This document shows positions 1-8,287 of a stretch of 34,439 bases of DNA, one piece after another (the stretch's first letter is position 1; each line of letters begins with the position of its first letter). The stretch spans positions 1 through 34,439 of the forward strand of contig JAFGLR010000145.1 in the NCBI GenBank assembly GCA_016927955.1. The letters are read 5' to 3'. Origin of the DNA: Dehalococcoidales bacterium (lineage in GTDB: Bacteria; Chloroflexota; Dehalococcoidia; Dehalococcoidales; JAFGLR01). The position numbers and the translations under genes were made by a program. Under the pieces are notes generated by a model. That model made no database searches. It was not told the DNA's origin and saw nothing but the letters and a program-made list of their open reading frames with translations.

Positions 1-1344
1 AGTCAGTTTGCCGCGCCGGTAGTTGAGGAGTTCGCCGCACTGGGAACTTGCGGCACTGGCGGTAAAGACCGATTCAGGAATATCAGTGGGACCCTGGAAA
101 GCTCCGCTGACGAAAACGCCGGGTCGGGAAGTTTCCATCGGATTAATCTGATTAATCTTACAAAAGCCGTGAGGCTCCAGTTCAAGGTTGAATTTTTCGG
201 CAATATTCTTGAAATCGGTAGGCGGATTCAAGCCAACGGACAGTACGACCATCTCGAATTCTTCTTCTTTAACGCCCTCATCGGGCGTAGAATACCGGAT
301 GGTAACATTTTTTGTTTTCGGGTCTTCTTTGACGATATTAACGTAGCTGCGGATAAACCGGACGTTAGGCAGATTGCCGGCTCTTTCATAATACCGTTCG
401 AAATCTTTACCGTAAGACCGGATATCATTATGGAATATCGTGCACTCCGCATTGTTGTCGTGCTCTTTTGCCAGAATGACCTGTTTCTGCGTGTACGTAC
501 AGCAAACGGCGGAACAATAGCTGTTGCCGCCTTCGATAACCTGCCGGGAGCCGACGCACTGAACCCAGGCGATTTTCCGGGGGTGTTTCAGGTCGTTGGC
601 ACGTCTGATTTCGCCTTCGTACGGGCCGGTGGCACACAGCAACCGCTCGAAATCCATACTGGTAACTACGTTCTGGAATTGGCCGTAGCGGTAGTCTTCC
701 CTTACCTTGGGGTCGAAGGGTTCTATGCCGGGTGCCAGAATGACAGCTCCGACATTAACTTCAATTCTTTCGGGCTTTTGATTCAAATTGATGGCATTAT
801 TCTCGCAAACGTTCTGGCATATCTGGCACTTCTTATCTTTCAAGTAGAGACAGCTCTCATCGATATAGGTGACTAGTGGAACCGCCTGAGCGAAAAAGAT
901 ATGAATCGCCTTATTCTGGGAAATATCCTGGTTGAATTGGTCAGGATATTTTACCGGGCAGTACTCGACACAGGTAGTACAGCCCGTGCATTTATCTTCG
1001 TTGATATACCGCGGTTTTTTGACAAGGGTTACCTTAAAGTTCCCGGCTTCACCTTCGACTTTCTCGACTTCGGTGTAAGTCAGGACTTCTACGTTTGTCT
1101 GCCGGTCGACCTCGACCAGTTTCGGTGCAAGTATTCACATGGAGCAGTCGTTGGTAGGGAACGTCTTGTCGAGCTGGGCCATGTGGCCCCCGATAGAGGG
1201 TAGTTTCTCGACAAGATAAACCTTGAAGCCGGAGTTGGCCAGGTCAAGCGAGGCCTGAATACCACTAATGCCGCCGCCGACGACCATCACATCTCCGAAC
1301 TTCCCATCGAAGCTCTTACAAAGTTTTTCGATTTCGTTTACCAT
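1..1344 (-). CDS. HdrA/BamE-like FAD and Fe-S subunit, selenoprotein, partial (runs off left edge)
   Basis: This is the start of an HdrA-family flavin/iron-sulfur protein, the electron-bifurcating type of subunit; after bamB, C and D its counterpart is BamE. The first 69 codons hold an FAD-binding GGGISG motif (residues about 23-28) and end in NDCSM. The next codon is TGA (1137-1135). The frame then stays open to position 1 and reads [11 protein letters not shown], a 4Fe-4S site [12 protein letters not shown], a second CQICQNVC site, and further HdrA-like sequence. HdrA proteins carry Cys or Sec at exactly this place (CSM-C/U-ILxPK), so TGA is read as selenocysteine 70. In total 448 codons lie in the window; the C-terminus is missing. 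The gene starts at ATG 1344, 24 nt after bamD. The family and Sec call are firm; the BamE role is inferred from gene order. Confidence 0.9.
1102..1137 (-). promoter_or_regulatory. Selenocysteine UGA codon and bacterial SECIS-like hairpin
   Basis: The in-frame UGA is at 1137-1135. Starting 15 nt after it, CUGGUC pairs with GACCGG (1119-1114 with 1107-1102) and closes a six-base loop, GAGGUC. The loop contains AGGUC, as does the apical loop of the E. coli fdhF SECIS, and lies only about 5 nt farther from the UGA than in fdhF. This fits the spacing that bacterial SelB needs. The structure was folded by eye. Confidence 0.8.
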
Positions 1345-1368
1345 TCTTCCGTCCTCTCTGTCCCGGGG

Positions 1369-2511
1369 TTAAATTACTTCCTGGACAATTTCGGTAATAT
1401 CTTTAACTTCCAGAGCATCACAGTTCTCCAGAGTTAAACGGCTGTCTTCAAAGTTAATAATGCAGTAGGGACAGGCGGTGACCAGCACTTCAGCGCCGGT
1501 AGCGACTGCCTGCTCAACCCTGATATCGGCGAAACGTTCGCCTTTCTTGCGGTCCATCCAGATGCCGCCGCCGCCACCGCCGCAGCAAAGGCTTTCCCGG
1601 CGGGAATCGAACATTTCCAGAACATCTTTACCGGAAGCCTGTTTCAGCACCTCCCGCGGTTCATTGTATATGCCATTGTGGCGGCCGAGGTAGCAAGGGT
1701 CGTGATAGGTAATTTTCTTCTCATATTTCTTACCGAGCTTGAGCCGTCTCTGGCTTATAAGCTCCTGTAAATACTGGGTGATATGAACAATCTCAAAGTT
1801 TACTTTAAATTCGGGGTATTCGTTTAAAAAGGTGTGATAACAATGAGGTGAAGAGACAAGGATTCTCCTGACGCCGGCATCGATAAAGGTCTTGATATTT
1901 TCTTTAGCCAGACGTTTAAATAACTCTTCATCGCCGGTTTTACGGATACTTTCGCCGCAGCAATTTTCTTTGTCGCCGAGGATGCCGAAATTAACTCCGG
2001 CTTTATTGAGGATATTAACTGTGGCCGCCGCTACTTTCTTTAATCTTCCGTCATAAGCAAGATAGCAGCCGGGGAAATACAGGATTTCCATGTCCTCGGC
2101 AAAGGGCTTGACAGAGATGTCTTTAGCCCAATCACCGCGGTTTTTACGCGGTTCACCGAGGGGATTGCCCTCACCGCCCAGATTAGCAGAAACGGTGTGA
2201 ATGGAGGCAGGTGTGATACCGGCTTCCGTAGCAATACGGCGTATCGATACGCCCACTTCTATTTGCTTGACACCGCGGGGGCACCGATCGGGGCAGGTGC
2301 CGCAGGTGGTGCAGCGCCAGATTTCCTCGCCTTCGAATTCCGGCAGGCCGAAAGTGGCCTGTCTGACCAGATTACGTATACTGAAATTTGTGACCCTGTT
2401 CCAGGGGCAAACGGAGTCACACATCCCGCACTGGTAGCAGAATTTATTAGTTTCGCCGCCGGTCTCTTTTACGAGGTCTATCGCTTCTTTATAAGGGGAT
2501 ACAATCTCCAT
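1369..2511 (-). CDS. bamD: HdrD/BamD-like Fe-S oxidoreductase with two CCG domains
   Basis: A 380-residue cytoplasmic electron carrier of the HdrC-HdrB fusion type. The N-terminal ferredoxin part has two 4Fe-4S sites, CYQCGMCDSVCP (Cys 25, 28, 31, 35) and CTTCGTCPDRCP (Cys 67, 70, 73, 77). Two cysteine-rich CCG domains follow, the first with CCGES and CPHCYHTF, the second with HDPCYLGRHN, CCGGGGGG and CPYC. In class II benzoyl-CoA reductases this subunit passes electrons between the HdrA-like BamE and the BamBC core. It lies 18 nt after bamC and 24 nt before the HdrA-like gene, so they share a transcript. Its C-terminal half closely resembles the same domain of the membrane protein at 9573-11594, so the two are paralogues. 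The family is certain; the Bam assignment rests on the neighbours. Confidence 0.85.
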   Translation of the reverse strand: MEIVSPYKEAIDLVKETGGETNKFCYQCGMCDSVCPWNRVTNFSIRNLVRQATFGLPEFEGEEIWRCTTCGTCPDRCPRGVKQIEVGVSIRRIATEAGITPASIHTVSANLGGEGNPLGEPRKNRGDWAKDISVKPFAEDMEILYFPGCYLAYDGRLKKVAAATVNILNKAGVNFGILGDKENCCGESIRKTGDEELFKRLAKENIKTFIDAGVRRILVSSPHCYHTFLNEYPEFKVNFEIVHITQYLQELISQRRLKLGKKYEKKITYHDPCYLGRHNGIYNEPREVLKQASGKDVLEMFDSRRESLCCGGGGGGIWMDRKKGERFADIRVEQAVATGAEVLVTACPYCIINFEDSRLTLENCDALEVKDITEIVQEVI

Positions 2512-2529
2512 AGTCGTCTATCCTTTTCT

Positions 2530-3081
2530 TCAGGCTTTAGTCTCGCTTTTCTGTGATAACCGGGCAACAGCATCGGTTACTTTATCGATGCCATACTTGT
2601 TTATTATCGATTCCAGGCCGATTTCCATATCTGACGGTGTTTCCGATTCTTCGACTTCCTCTTCTGTTTCTTCGTATTTCAAAACATCATTCAAACACCA
2701 CTCGACGCATTTTGGCTTTTCCAGCGGCGGGTCGCTTTCACACATATCACATTTAAGAGGAAGACCGGAATCAGGTTCTTTGAATATATCCCTCGATGGG
2801 CAAACAGCCCGGCAGAAGTCACACTCGCTGTATTCCTTGCCGTCGATGATATATATATCCCGACCCATACATTCGGCCGGGGTATATTCACCTGCGAAAA
2901 CCGGCAGCCAGATATCTTTAGACCGGTTGGTGACTACCTGGATGCGGGATCGGGCCGGATTATTGCTGCTGTATTTTGGGATAGCGTGAAATGAAGAGCA
3001 GGCTATCTCGCAGGAACGGCAGCCGTTACACTTATCAGCGTCGACTTTAATTGTTTTTATCTTTTTCTTGACTTTGGCCAT
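2530..3081 (-). CDS. bamC: BamC-like 4Fe-4S ferredoxin subunit
   Basis: A small electron-transfer subunit of the HycB/DMSO-reductase-B type with about twelve cysteines, enough for three 4Fe-4S clusters: CNGCRSCEIAC near the N-terminus, SECDFCRAVCPS in the middle, and LKCDMC with KCVEWC later. The last 50 residues are acidic and then likely helical. BamC is known as the three-cluster partner of BamB, and this gene follows the bamB-like gene, overlapping its end by 35 nt. I chose the ATG at 3081 (MAKVKKK), preceded by GAGAGGT at suitable spacing; an upstream ATG at 3120 would add 13 residues and lacks family support. The acidic C-terminal tail looks variable. Confidence 0.82.
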   Translation of the reverse strand: MAKVKKKIKTIKVDADKCNGCRSCEIACSSFHAIPKYSSNNPARSRIQVVTNRSKDIWLPVFAGEYTPAECMGRDIYIIDGKEYSECDFCRAVCPSRDIFKEPDSGLPLKCDMCESDPPLEKPKCVEWCLNDVLKYEETEEEVEESETPSDMEIGLESIINKYGIDKVTDAVARLSQKSETKA

Positions 3082-5038
3082 CTTTGTAAATACCTCTCTT
3101 CTGTAAGTCTTCGTAAACATAGTCCAGGTCTAGTTCATGTAATCGTTCTTTGGTCGGAATGCCATCTTTATTCCAGCCCTTGAAGGTATAGTACGTATCC
3201 AAAAGCTTTTCTTCTAACTCAGGGAACCGGTTCTTCCAGTGGTCCTGGGGCGGCTTCTCATCAGCCCTGGTCATACCCCGGCGGTTGTTATAAGCCCGGT
3301 GTAAGTTCCGGCTGCGATTAACAATTTTCTTCAGACTGGTCTCGTCCAAATCCAAGCCGGTAGCGGCCGAAATCAGTTTCGGGAAATTATGTATATGATA
3401 CGGAGGTTTCAAACAGAATGAAGACATACCGGCACACATGCAGACGGCGTCATCGATGTTATGAAGCATCTCCATCCAGTCTACGATTTGCGAGGCGATT
3501 TCAGGAGTCGGGTAATAAGGAATACCTTTTTCACCCCGCGGCTCCCATTCCAGTAACCACTGTTTCCAGCTTGGGTCGGGAAGCTGAGGCCAGTCTTTCA
3601 CGAACTCCTCTCTTTGTTCCATCGTGGGGAAAGCTCCCTGAGGCCAGTTGCCTTCAATCTGGGTGATACTGATTTTTTCATTAGTCGAGTACATCAGGAA
3701 GTAAAGAGGGTCGAGGGTACTAAGTTTGAGGGGTAGCTGCTCATGTTTTTTGATGGTGTTATGAGCCAATTCCTGAGCTACCTTGCCCAGTTTTTGAGCG
3801 GCCCACCAGGTACCGTCAGCTAAAATGTCGCCAATGCCTTCGCGGTTGGCGACCCGGTCGAGCAGCCAGATGAAGCGGCCTTCTTTATCTTCCGGACAGC
3901 CTTTGAAATCGCTATCCGTGAAAACGCCGGCCTCTTTACATTCAACGGCGAAAGCCAGAATCTGTGGTGTCGAGAAAGAGTCCATACCATATTCGGTAGC
4001 CCGCTGGAGAATCCTGAAGTTGAAGTCGAGGCGGTCGACCATAGAGGCCATCGAATAGGTGAGTTTACCGAAACATTTGGCCATGTATCTGGGCGTATCT
4101 TTATAGGAGATTAGCGCGCCGCACTGCTGCGGGCAGTTAAAGCAGCTAATTAAACGCTTGATGGCACTTAATTGAGTGGTCGTCCAGTCCTCGGCGTGTT
4201 CCGGCGTCCAGAAGTCGCGGCGGCGGACACGGGCATTACCCCACATGAAGTTCTCACTGTGCCACTTTTCATCGGTGTGTTTCATTTCCTGCGGCGAACC
4301 GATACCGGACAGGATGGTCATAACGTGAGGTATGGGATAGGCATTACGGTACTTGATGTATTCCGTAACGCCCTTCATAATTTCATTGAATTTCTCACCG
4401 TCATAAAGGTTGATGTCTTTCGTACCGCGGACGGCGATAGCTTTAACCTTCTTGTCTCCCATCACAGCACCGCCGCCAAGGCGTGAAGCACTGGAACGGG
4501 ATTGCTCGATGGAAGCGGTATAACACCGGTTTTCGCCGGCGAGACCGATGGCAGCCACCTGGACTTTCGGGTCTTTTAACTCTGCCCGGATAAGGTCCTG
4601 GGTTTCCAGAGCACCTCTCCCCTTTAAATGAGAGGCATCGCGGATTTCCACTTTATCATTATTGATGTAAATATAAACCCATTTCGGGGACTTATTTTTC
4701 AGTAGTACTTTATCATATCCGGCATATTTCAATTCCGAAGACCAGAAGCCGCCCATCATCGGGTAGGCCAGTAACTCCGACTGGGGCGAAACGAAGGTAA
4801 CCACGGTGCGATTAGCACTGAAAGCCGGCGTAGCGTTAAACAGACCGCTGCTGAATATCAGCAGATTCTCCGCGTCAAATGGTTTAACTTCAGGACCGAC
4901 TCTGTCCCAGTGCAACTTAACACTGGTACCGAGTCCGCCGAGGTGGCGTTCCATCAATTTCGGGTCGGTTTCAACCCTTTCGATGTTCCCTGTCGCCAAA
5001 TCAATTTCCAGGTTATAACCTGTTTCTGCGTATCTCAT
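3047..5038 (-). CDS. bamB: BamB-like tungsten enzyme of the AOR family (class II benzoyl-CoA reductase catalytic subunit type)
   Basis: A 663-residue aldehyde:ferredoxin oxidoreductase-family protein expected to bind tungsten-bispterin and one 4Fe-4S cluster. The start MRYAETGYNLEIDL, the internal KKHEQLPLKL and the segment PPYHIHN match what I recall of Geobacter BamB, the ring-reducing subunit. By position, E251, E257, H260 and C322 coincide with active-site residues I recall being reported for BamB; the expected histidine at 255 is Thr here, with His at 254. Cluster ligands are probably C299, C302 and C306 (SCFNCPQQC) plus a Cys in DDAVCMCAG. The length fits BamB (about 650). The ATG has GAGGTGAGG upstream. 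The substrate may be benzoyl-CoA, another aryl-CoA, or a related enoyl-CoA. AOR membership is certain; the BamB subgroup is likely. Confidence 0.85.
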   Translation of the reverse strand: MRYAETGYNLEIDLATGNIERVETDPKLMERHLGGLGTSVKLHWDRVGPEVKPFDAENLLIFSSGLFNATPAFSANRTVVTFVSPQSELLAYPMMGGFWSSELKYAGYDKVLLKNKSPKWVYIYINNDKVEIRDASHLKGRGALETQDLIRAELKDPKVQVAAIGLAGENRCYTASIEQSRSSASRLGGGAVMGDKKVKAIAVRGTKDINLYDGEKFNEIMKGVTEYIKYRNAYPIPHVMTILSGIGSPQEMKHTDEKWHSENFMWGNARVRRRDFWTPEHAEDWTTTQLSAIKRLISCFNCPQQCGALISYKDTPRYMAKCFGKLTYSMASMVDRLDFNFRILQRATEYGMDSFSTPQILAFAVECKEAGVFTDSDFKGCPEDKEGRFIWLLDRVANREGIGDILADGTWWAAQKLGKVAQELAHNTIKKHEQLPLKLSTLDPLYFLMYSTNEKISITQIEGNWPQGAFPTMEQREEFVKDWPQLPDPSWKQWLLEWEPRGEKGIPYYPTPEIASQIVDWMEMLHNIDDAVCMCAGMSSFCLKPPYHIHNFPKLISAATGLDLDETSLKKIVNRSRNLHRAYNNRRGMTRADEKPPQDHWKNRFPELEEKLLDTYYTFKGWNKDGIPTKERLHELDLDYVYEDLQKRGIYKDGQSQEKDKNN

Positions 5039-5065
5039 TTTTCCTCACCTCTACATACTGGGTTC

Positions 5066-5093
5066 ATAAAACTATCCGGGTAAATGTCGTCAA
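5066..5093 (-). promoter_or_regulatory. Putative promoter before bamB with TATCCGGGTA in the spacer
   Basis: On the minus strand TTGACG (5093-5088) and TTTTAT (5071-5066) are 16 nt apart, a plausible sigma-70 pair about 30 nt before the bamB ATG. Between them, 5073-5082 (plus strand) reads TATCCGGGTA, one base off the perfect palindrome TATCCGGATA found at 9516 and 18551. This could let bamBCDE be transcribed apart from the upstream cofactor genes. The 144-nt gap it lies in is the largest inside region 1. Confidence 0.4.
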
Positions 5094-5182
5094 ATTGTAA
5101 CATCATTAGTAGCTTCATTTCTATTTGAATTTTTTACAAAATTACAGTAAAAATTCTCCTTTCTCAGTGTCCGGAAAAGGTT

Positions 5183-6322
5183 CTAAACCGTTTTACATTT
5201 CCGTTCATTCTTTATTTTTTCCAAATTTCTCAATCGGGGAATAATTTCTTTATGTATCTGGCAAACCACGGATTTACCAGAACGGTTACCGGTCAATAAT
5301 AATTTATCGAACGGACACCCTCCCTGGCAGGCGGCCCGGGCTTCACAAGACTTACAGTCTTCGGGTACGTCTGGTTGTCCGAGGTCGTATTGGAACGTAG
5401 AACACTGGAGTTTGCTCATCGGGTCGGGGTCGAATATCGTACCGGTTTTAAACGATTGGTTTCTGAGGCAGGGCCCGATAGAGCCGTCAGGGTAGACGGT
5501 GGCAATACTCTTACCGCAAAGATACGGCGAAGGCTCATCATCCCAGGTGGGAATCAAGGTATCCAGTAAAAAAGTAGTATGGACGTTATAGCCTTTAACG
5601 ACATACTTTTCAAACAAATCGCAAAGTTCATGGTATTTCTTTAATAATCGGGTCTTATATTCTTCGTCAACGCCGCGGAATAAATTCCGGTAAAATCTCA
5701 GACGATAACCGTTTTCGATGCCGAATCTGGCGATATCAAGAGCCCTTGCCAGATTTTCATCATCCAGTGTTGCGGTAATGGTCTGGCCTTTCGTATTCGA
5801 CCTTTCGGCGATTATCTTCATCCGGCGGGACAACTCCGGAATCCTGATATCTGTGATATTTATAGAAAACCACTGGATATCTTCAAGGTCGTTCCAATTT
5901 ACGGAATCCACCAAATCACCGTTGGTATATACATTACCCGGCATACCATCCGTGTTTTGATAGACGGCATCCATCAGCTGTTTGATTCTGTCCGTGCGTA
6001 ATAAAGGCTCACCGCCCAGGAAACTTATAGCGTTTACTTTAATATTATTAGCCCGCCAGACTTCCGGAATCCATTCCAGCAGCCGGGCAAAGGTTTTATC
6101 ATCCATTTCCATCTGATTCTCATCACCGACCTGGTTAAAGGCATAACAGTATTTACACCGGCGGGTGCACTTATAGGAAAGAAATAGGATAAACCAGAAG
6201 AACGCCAGTTTAGCCCAGGGGCCTTTGCCCTGGATTCTCCCGTTATCGGCGGTATACATTCTTTTCAGTTGTTCAGCGTGTTCCGTTTCTTTTCTTACCA
6301 TATCATTGCTTCTCTTATTCAT
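5183..6322 (-). CDS. Radical SAM/SPASM protein, probable maturase of the tungsten enzyme
   Basis: A radical SAM enzyme with the 4Fe-4S motif CTRRCKYC (CX3CX2C), a following SFLGGEPLLR motif, and a C-terminal SPASM domain for auxiliary clusters (CGKSIATVYPDGSIGPC, then CKSCEARAACQGGCPFD and a last Cys). Such proteins usually modify a peptide or protein. A family described as tungsten-cofactor oxidoreductase radical SAM maturase sits beside AOR-type genes, and this gene directly precedes the bamB-like gene and follows mobB and moeA, so that role is the best inference. Its substrate is unknown. The start is uncertain: ATG 6322 is used here; TTG 6334 and ATG 6301 are alternatives, none with a strong ribosome site. 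It lies about 47 nt after mobB. Confidence 0.8.
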   Translation of the reverse strand: MNKRSNDMVRKETEHAEQLKRMYTADNGRIQGKGPWAKLAFFWFILFLSYKCTRRCKYCYAFNQVGDENQMEMDDKTFARLLEWIPEVWRANNIKVNAISFLGGEPLLRTDRIKQLMDAVYQNTDGMPGNVYTNGDLVDSVNWNDLEDIQWFSINITDIRIPELSRRMKIIAERSNTKGQTITATLDDENLARALDIARFGIENGYRLRFYRNLFRGVDEEYKTRLLKKYHELCDLFEKYVVKGYNVHTTFLLDTLIPTWDDEPSPYLCGKSIATVYPDGSIGPCLRNQSFKTGTIFDPDPMSKLQCSTFQYDLGQPDVPEDCKSCEARAACQGGCPFDKLLLTGNRSGKSVVCQIHKEIIPRLRNLEKIKNERKCKTV

Positions 6323-6369
6323 TCCGGCGGGCAAACAGACCGGTATCAGCCGGAAAACTGATTTTTAAT

Positions 6370-7029
6370 TTAAGACTTGTCCCGGGAAAATACCTGGAAA
6401 TTTTTAACCCGGCTTACTCCTTTTAAACTGGAGAACATACCTTTTAAGGTTCTGGTCATAAAATCCCGGACAAAGGGATTTAACGGTACGGGTTTTTTAT
6501 TTACAAAGAGTACGATTTCTTTTTCCGGCTGGTCGGAGAGCCATCTTTCGATTAAGTCAGTAAGGGCAACGGTATTATTTACCGAGGCATCGAATTGCGG
6601 AACTTTAATATCGAGCGGTTCGTCGGTGATGACGGCCAGTAACTGCTCCGGCTCAGCCAGCAATTTCGGTTCCACTACCTTCCGGTGAACTTCAATCTTA
6701 GGGGTAGCGGCATTTTTAAAGCCTTCCGTGAGTATCAGGTCGATATCGGGGTCGATTAGGCGGGTAACCTCATCGATGCTGAGGTCACGGCCGGTCTTTT
6801 GCGTTAGCATTAATTCCTGCGGACCGCTAACGATGACGGTCTCGGCACCGGCGGCATTATAGCGCTGGCTATCCTTGCCGTCTTTATCGAACTCGAAGGC
6901 ATCATGATGCGAATGTTTAATGACAGCCACCCTAATGCTGCGTCTTTTAAGTTCGGTGACTACTTTTTCCAGCACGTTAGTCTTACCGGAACCGGAACTG
7001 CCGATGAAGGAAATAATCGGTATCATCAT
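6370..7029 (-). CDS. mobB: MobB-type GTPase of molybdopterin/tungstopterin cofactor synthesis, with C-terminal extension
   Basis: Binds GTP and assists late steps of Mo/W-cofactor assembly. The P-loop is GSSGSGKTN at the N-terminus, followed by the MobB signature VAVIKHSHHD and later LILTEGFK. The core fills about 165 residues. A further 55 residues (VNKKPVPLNPFVRDF and onward) exceed the E. coli MobB length of about 170 and may be a small added domain. The ATG at 7029 overlaps the moeA stop as ATGA and follows GGGGAGG at good spacing; a TTG at 7047 is rejected. Next to moeA, a radical SAM maturase and a tungsten enzyme, it probably serves that enzyme. Confidence 0.88.
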   Translation of the reverse strand: MMIPIISFIGSSGSGKTNVLEKVVTELKRRSIRVAVIKHSHHDAFEFDKDGKDSQRYNAAGAETVIVSGPQELMLTQKTGRDLSIDEVTRLIDPDIDLILTEGFKNAATPKIEVHRKVVEPKLLAEPEQLLAVITDEPLDIKVPQFDASVNNTVALTDLIERWLSDQPEKEIVLFVNKKPVPLNPFVRDFMTRTLKGMFSSLKGVSRVKNFQVFSRDKS

Positions 7030-8282
7030 AAATCCTCCCCACCCCAATCCAGCATCATAACGTCTACGGTATCGCCGGGCTTGACCAGCGGTTTATCTTC
7101 CGGAACGACAGCGAGCCCATTAGCCAGGCTCATGGAAGTTAAAATACTGGAGCCCTGATGCCCCGAAGTGCGTGCGAAATATCGGTCACTACGGCGTTCG
7201 ACCACTACCCGGGCATACACGCGCCTCCCATCATCGTTTTTCAGTGTATCCTCGGATATGGCTTGAATCATCCTTTTTTCGAAATTGGTTTTACCGGACA
7301 TCTTTAATATAGCGGGACGAGCGAATACCTCAAAGGTAACTGTAGAGCTTCCCTGATTGCCGGGAAGGCCTAAATGGGGGACTTCGCGGTTGCCGACCGA
7401 GAAAATACTAAAAAGGACCGGTTTACCGGGTTTCAGACGAACTTTCCAGAAGATAACGCGGCCTTCTTTCTCAACGATATCTTTGACCAAATCGAAATCA
7501 CCCATCGAAACCCCACCGGTAGTAATAAGCATATCAGCCTGTAACCCCTGGTGCATGAGGGGGCCGAGAGAGTCTTCACTGTCTCTGGCGATACCGAGTA
7601 CCTCGGGGATACCGCCATATCTGGTTACCAGAGAAGCTATGGTATAAGAGTTACTATTATAAAGCTTGCCCGGAGACAAAGGGCAGCCTGTTTCGACCAG
7701 CTCATTGCCGGTAACTAATACGGCAACCCGCGGCCGCCTTATAACTTTAAGGTGGCTTTTACCCACTGAAGCCAGTAAGCCGAGGTGGGCCGGATTAAGA
7801 ATAGTACCCCTGGATACGGCCAGCGAACCTTTACGGACATCATCGCCGGTGCGGCGGATATGGTTGCCCTTCGGTGCTGCACGGAATATTGCGACCTCAT
7901 CAGCCTTCCGGTCTTGTTTATCGGTATCTTCAAAGGGGACGACACTATCGGCGCCGGATGGTACCGGGGCCCCGGTCATAATTCTGATAGCGGTGCCGCC
8001 GGTAACAGAGTGTGATGAAATCGCTCCGGCGATAACGGTATCGATGACTTTTAATGTACGGGGTGACTGAGAACTGGCTCCTGATGTATCTTCAGCGCGA
8101 ACCGCAAAACCATCCATGGCGGAGTTATCCAGAGTGGGGATATCGATATCTGCAATGACGTCTTCCGCCAGTACCTGACCCCGGCATTCCAGGAGAGGTC
8201 TGGTTTCCGCCTCCAGAACTTTCGTATTGCTGAGGACTTTATTCAATGCCTCTTCGACTGTTAGCATATCTGTTTTCGCCAT
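7026..8282 (-). CDS. moeA: MoeA-type molybdopterin molybdenum/tungsten transferase
   Basis: Inserts molybdate or tungstate into adenylated molybdopterin. The 418 residues show the MoeA order: N-terminal domain with SAMDGFAVRAED, the MoCF-binding domain with GNELVETG, TTGGVSMGDFDLVKD, and a C-terminal beta domain. The usual LPGNPVS motif reads LPGNQGSS here. The gene starts 5 nt after the paaX-like gene and overlaps mobB by 4 nt, so cofactor synthesis is probably co-transcribed with, and under control of, the repressor. The neighbouring BamB-like enzyme makes tungsten the likely metal. Length is normal for the family. Confidence 0.9.
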   Translation of the reverse strand: MAKTDMLTVEEALNKVLSNTKVLEAETRPLLECRGQVLAEDVIADIDIPTLDNSAMDGFAVRAEDTSGASSQSPRTLKVIDTVIAGAISSHSVTGGTAIRIMTGAPVPSGADSVVPFEDTDKQDRKADEVAIFRAAPKGNHIRRTGDDVRKGSLAVSRGTILNPAHLGLLASVGKSHLKVIRRPRVAVLVTGNELVETGCPLSPGKLYNSNSYTIASLVTRYGGIPEVLGIARDSEDSLGPLMHQGLQADMLITTGGVSMGDFDLVKDIVEKEGRVIFWKVRLKPGKPVLFSIFSVGNREVPHLGLPGNQGSSTVTFEVFARPAILKMSGKTNFEKRMIQAISEDTLKNDDGRRVYARVVVERRSDRYFARTSGHQGSSILTSMSLANGLAVVPEDKPLVKPGDTVDVMMLDWGGEDL

Positions 8283-8287
8283 AACTC

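Noticed and set aside
169-876. Plus-strand frame of 235 codons
   Set aside because: It is antisense to the HdrA-like gene, shows no domain, and mirrors the codon pattern of the real gene.
1135-1344. A complete 69-residue protein, or a nonsense-mutated hdrA
   Set aside because: The frame continues past TGA with intact family motifs to the window edge, and a SECIS-like hairpin follows, so recoding explains it better.
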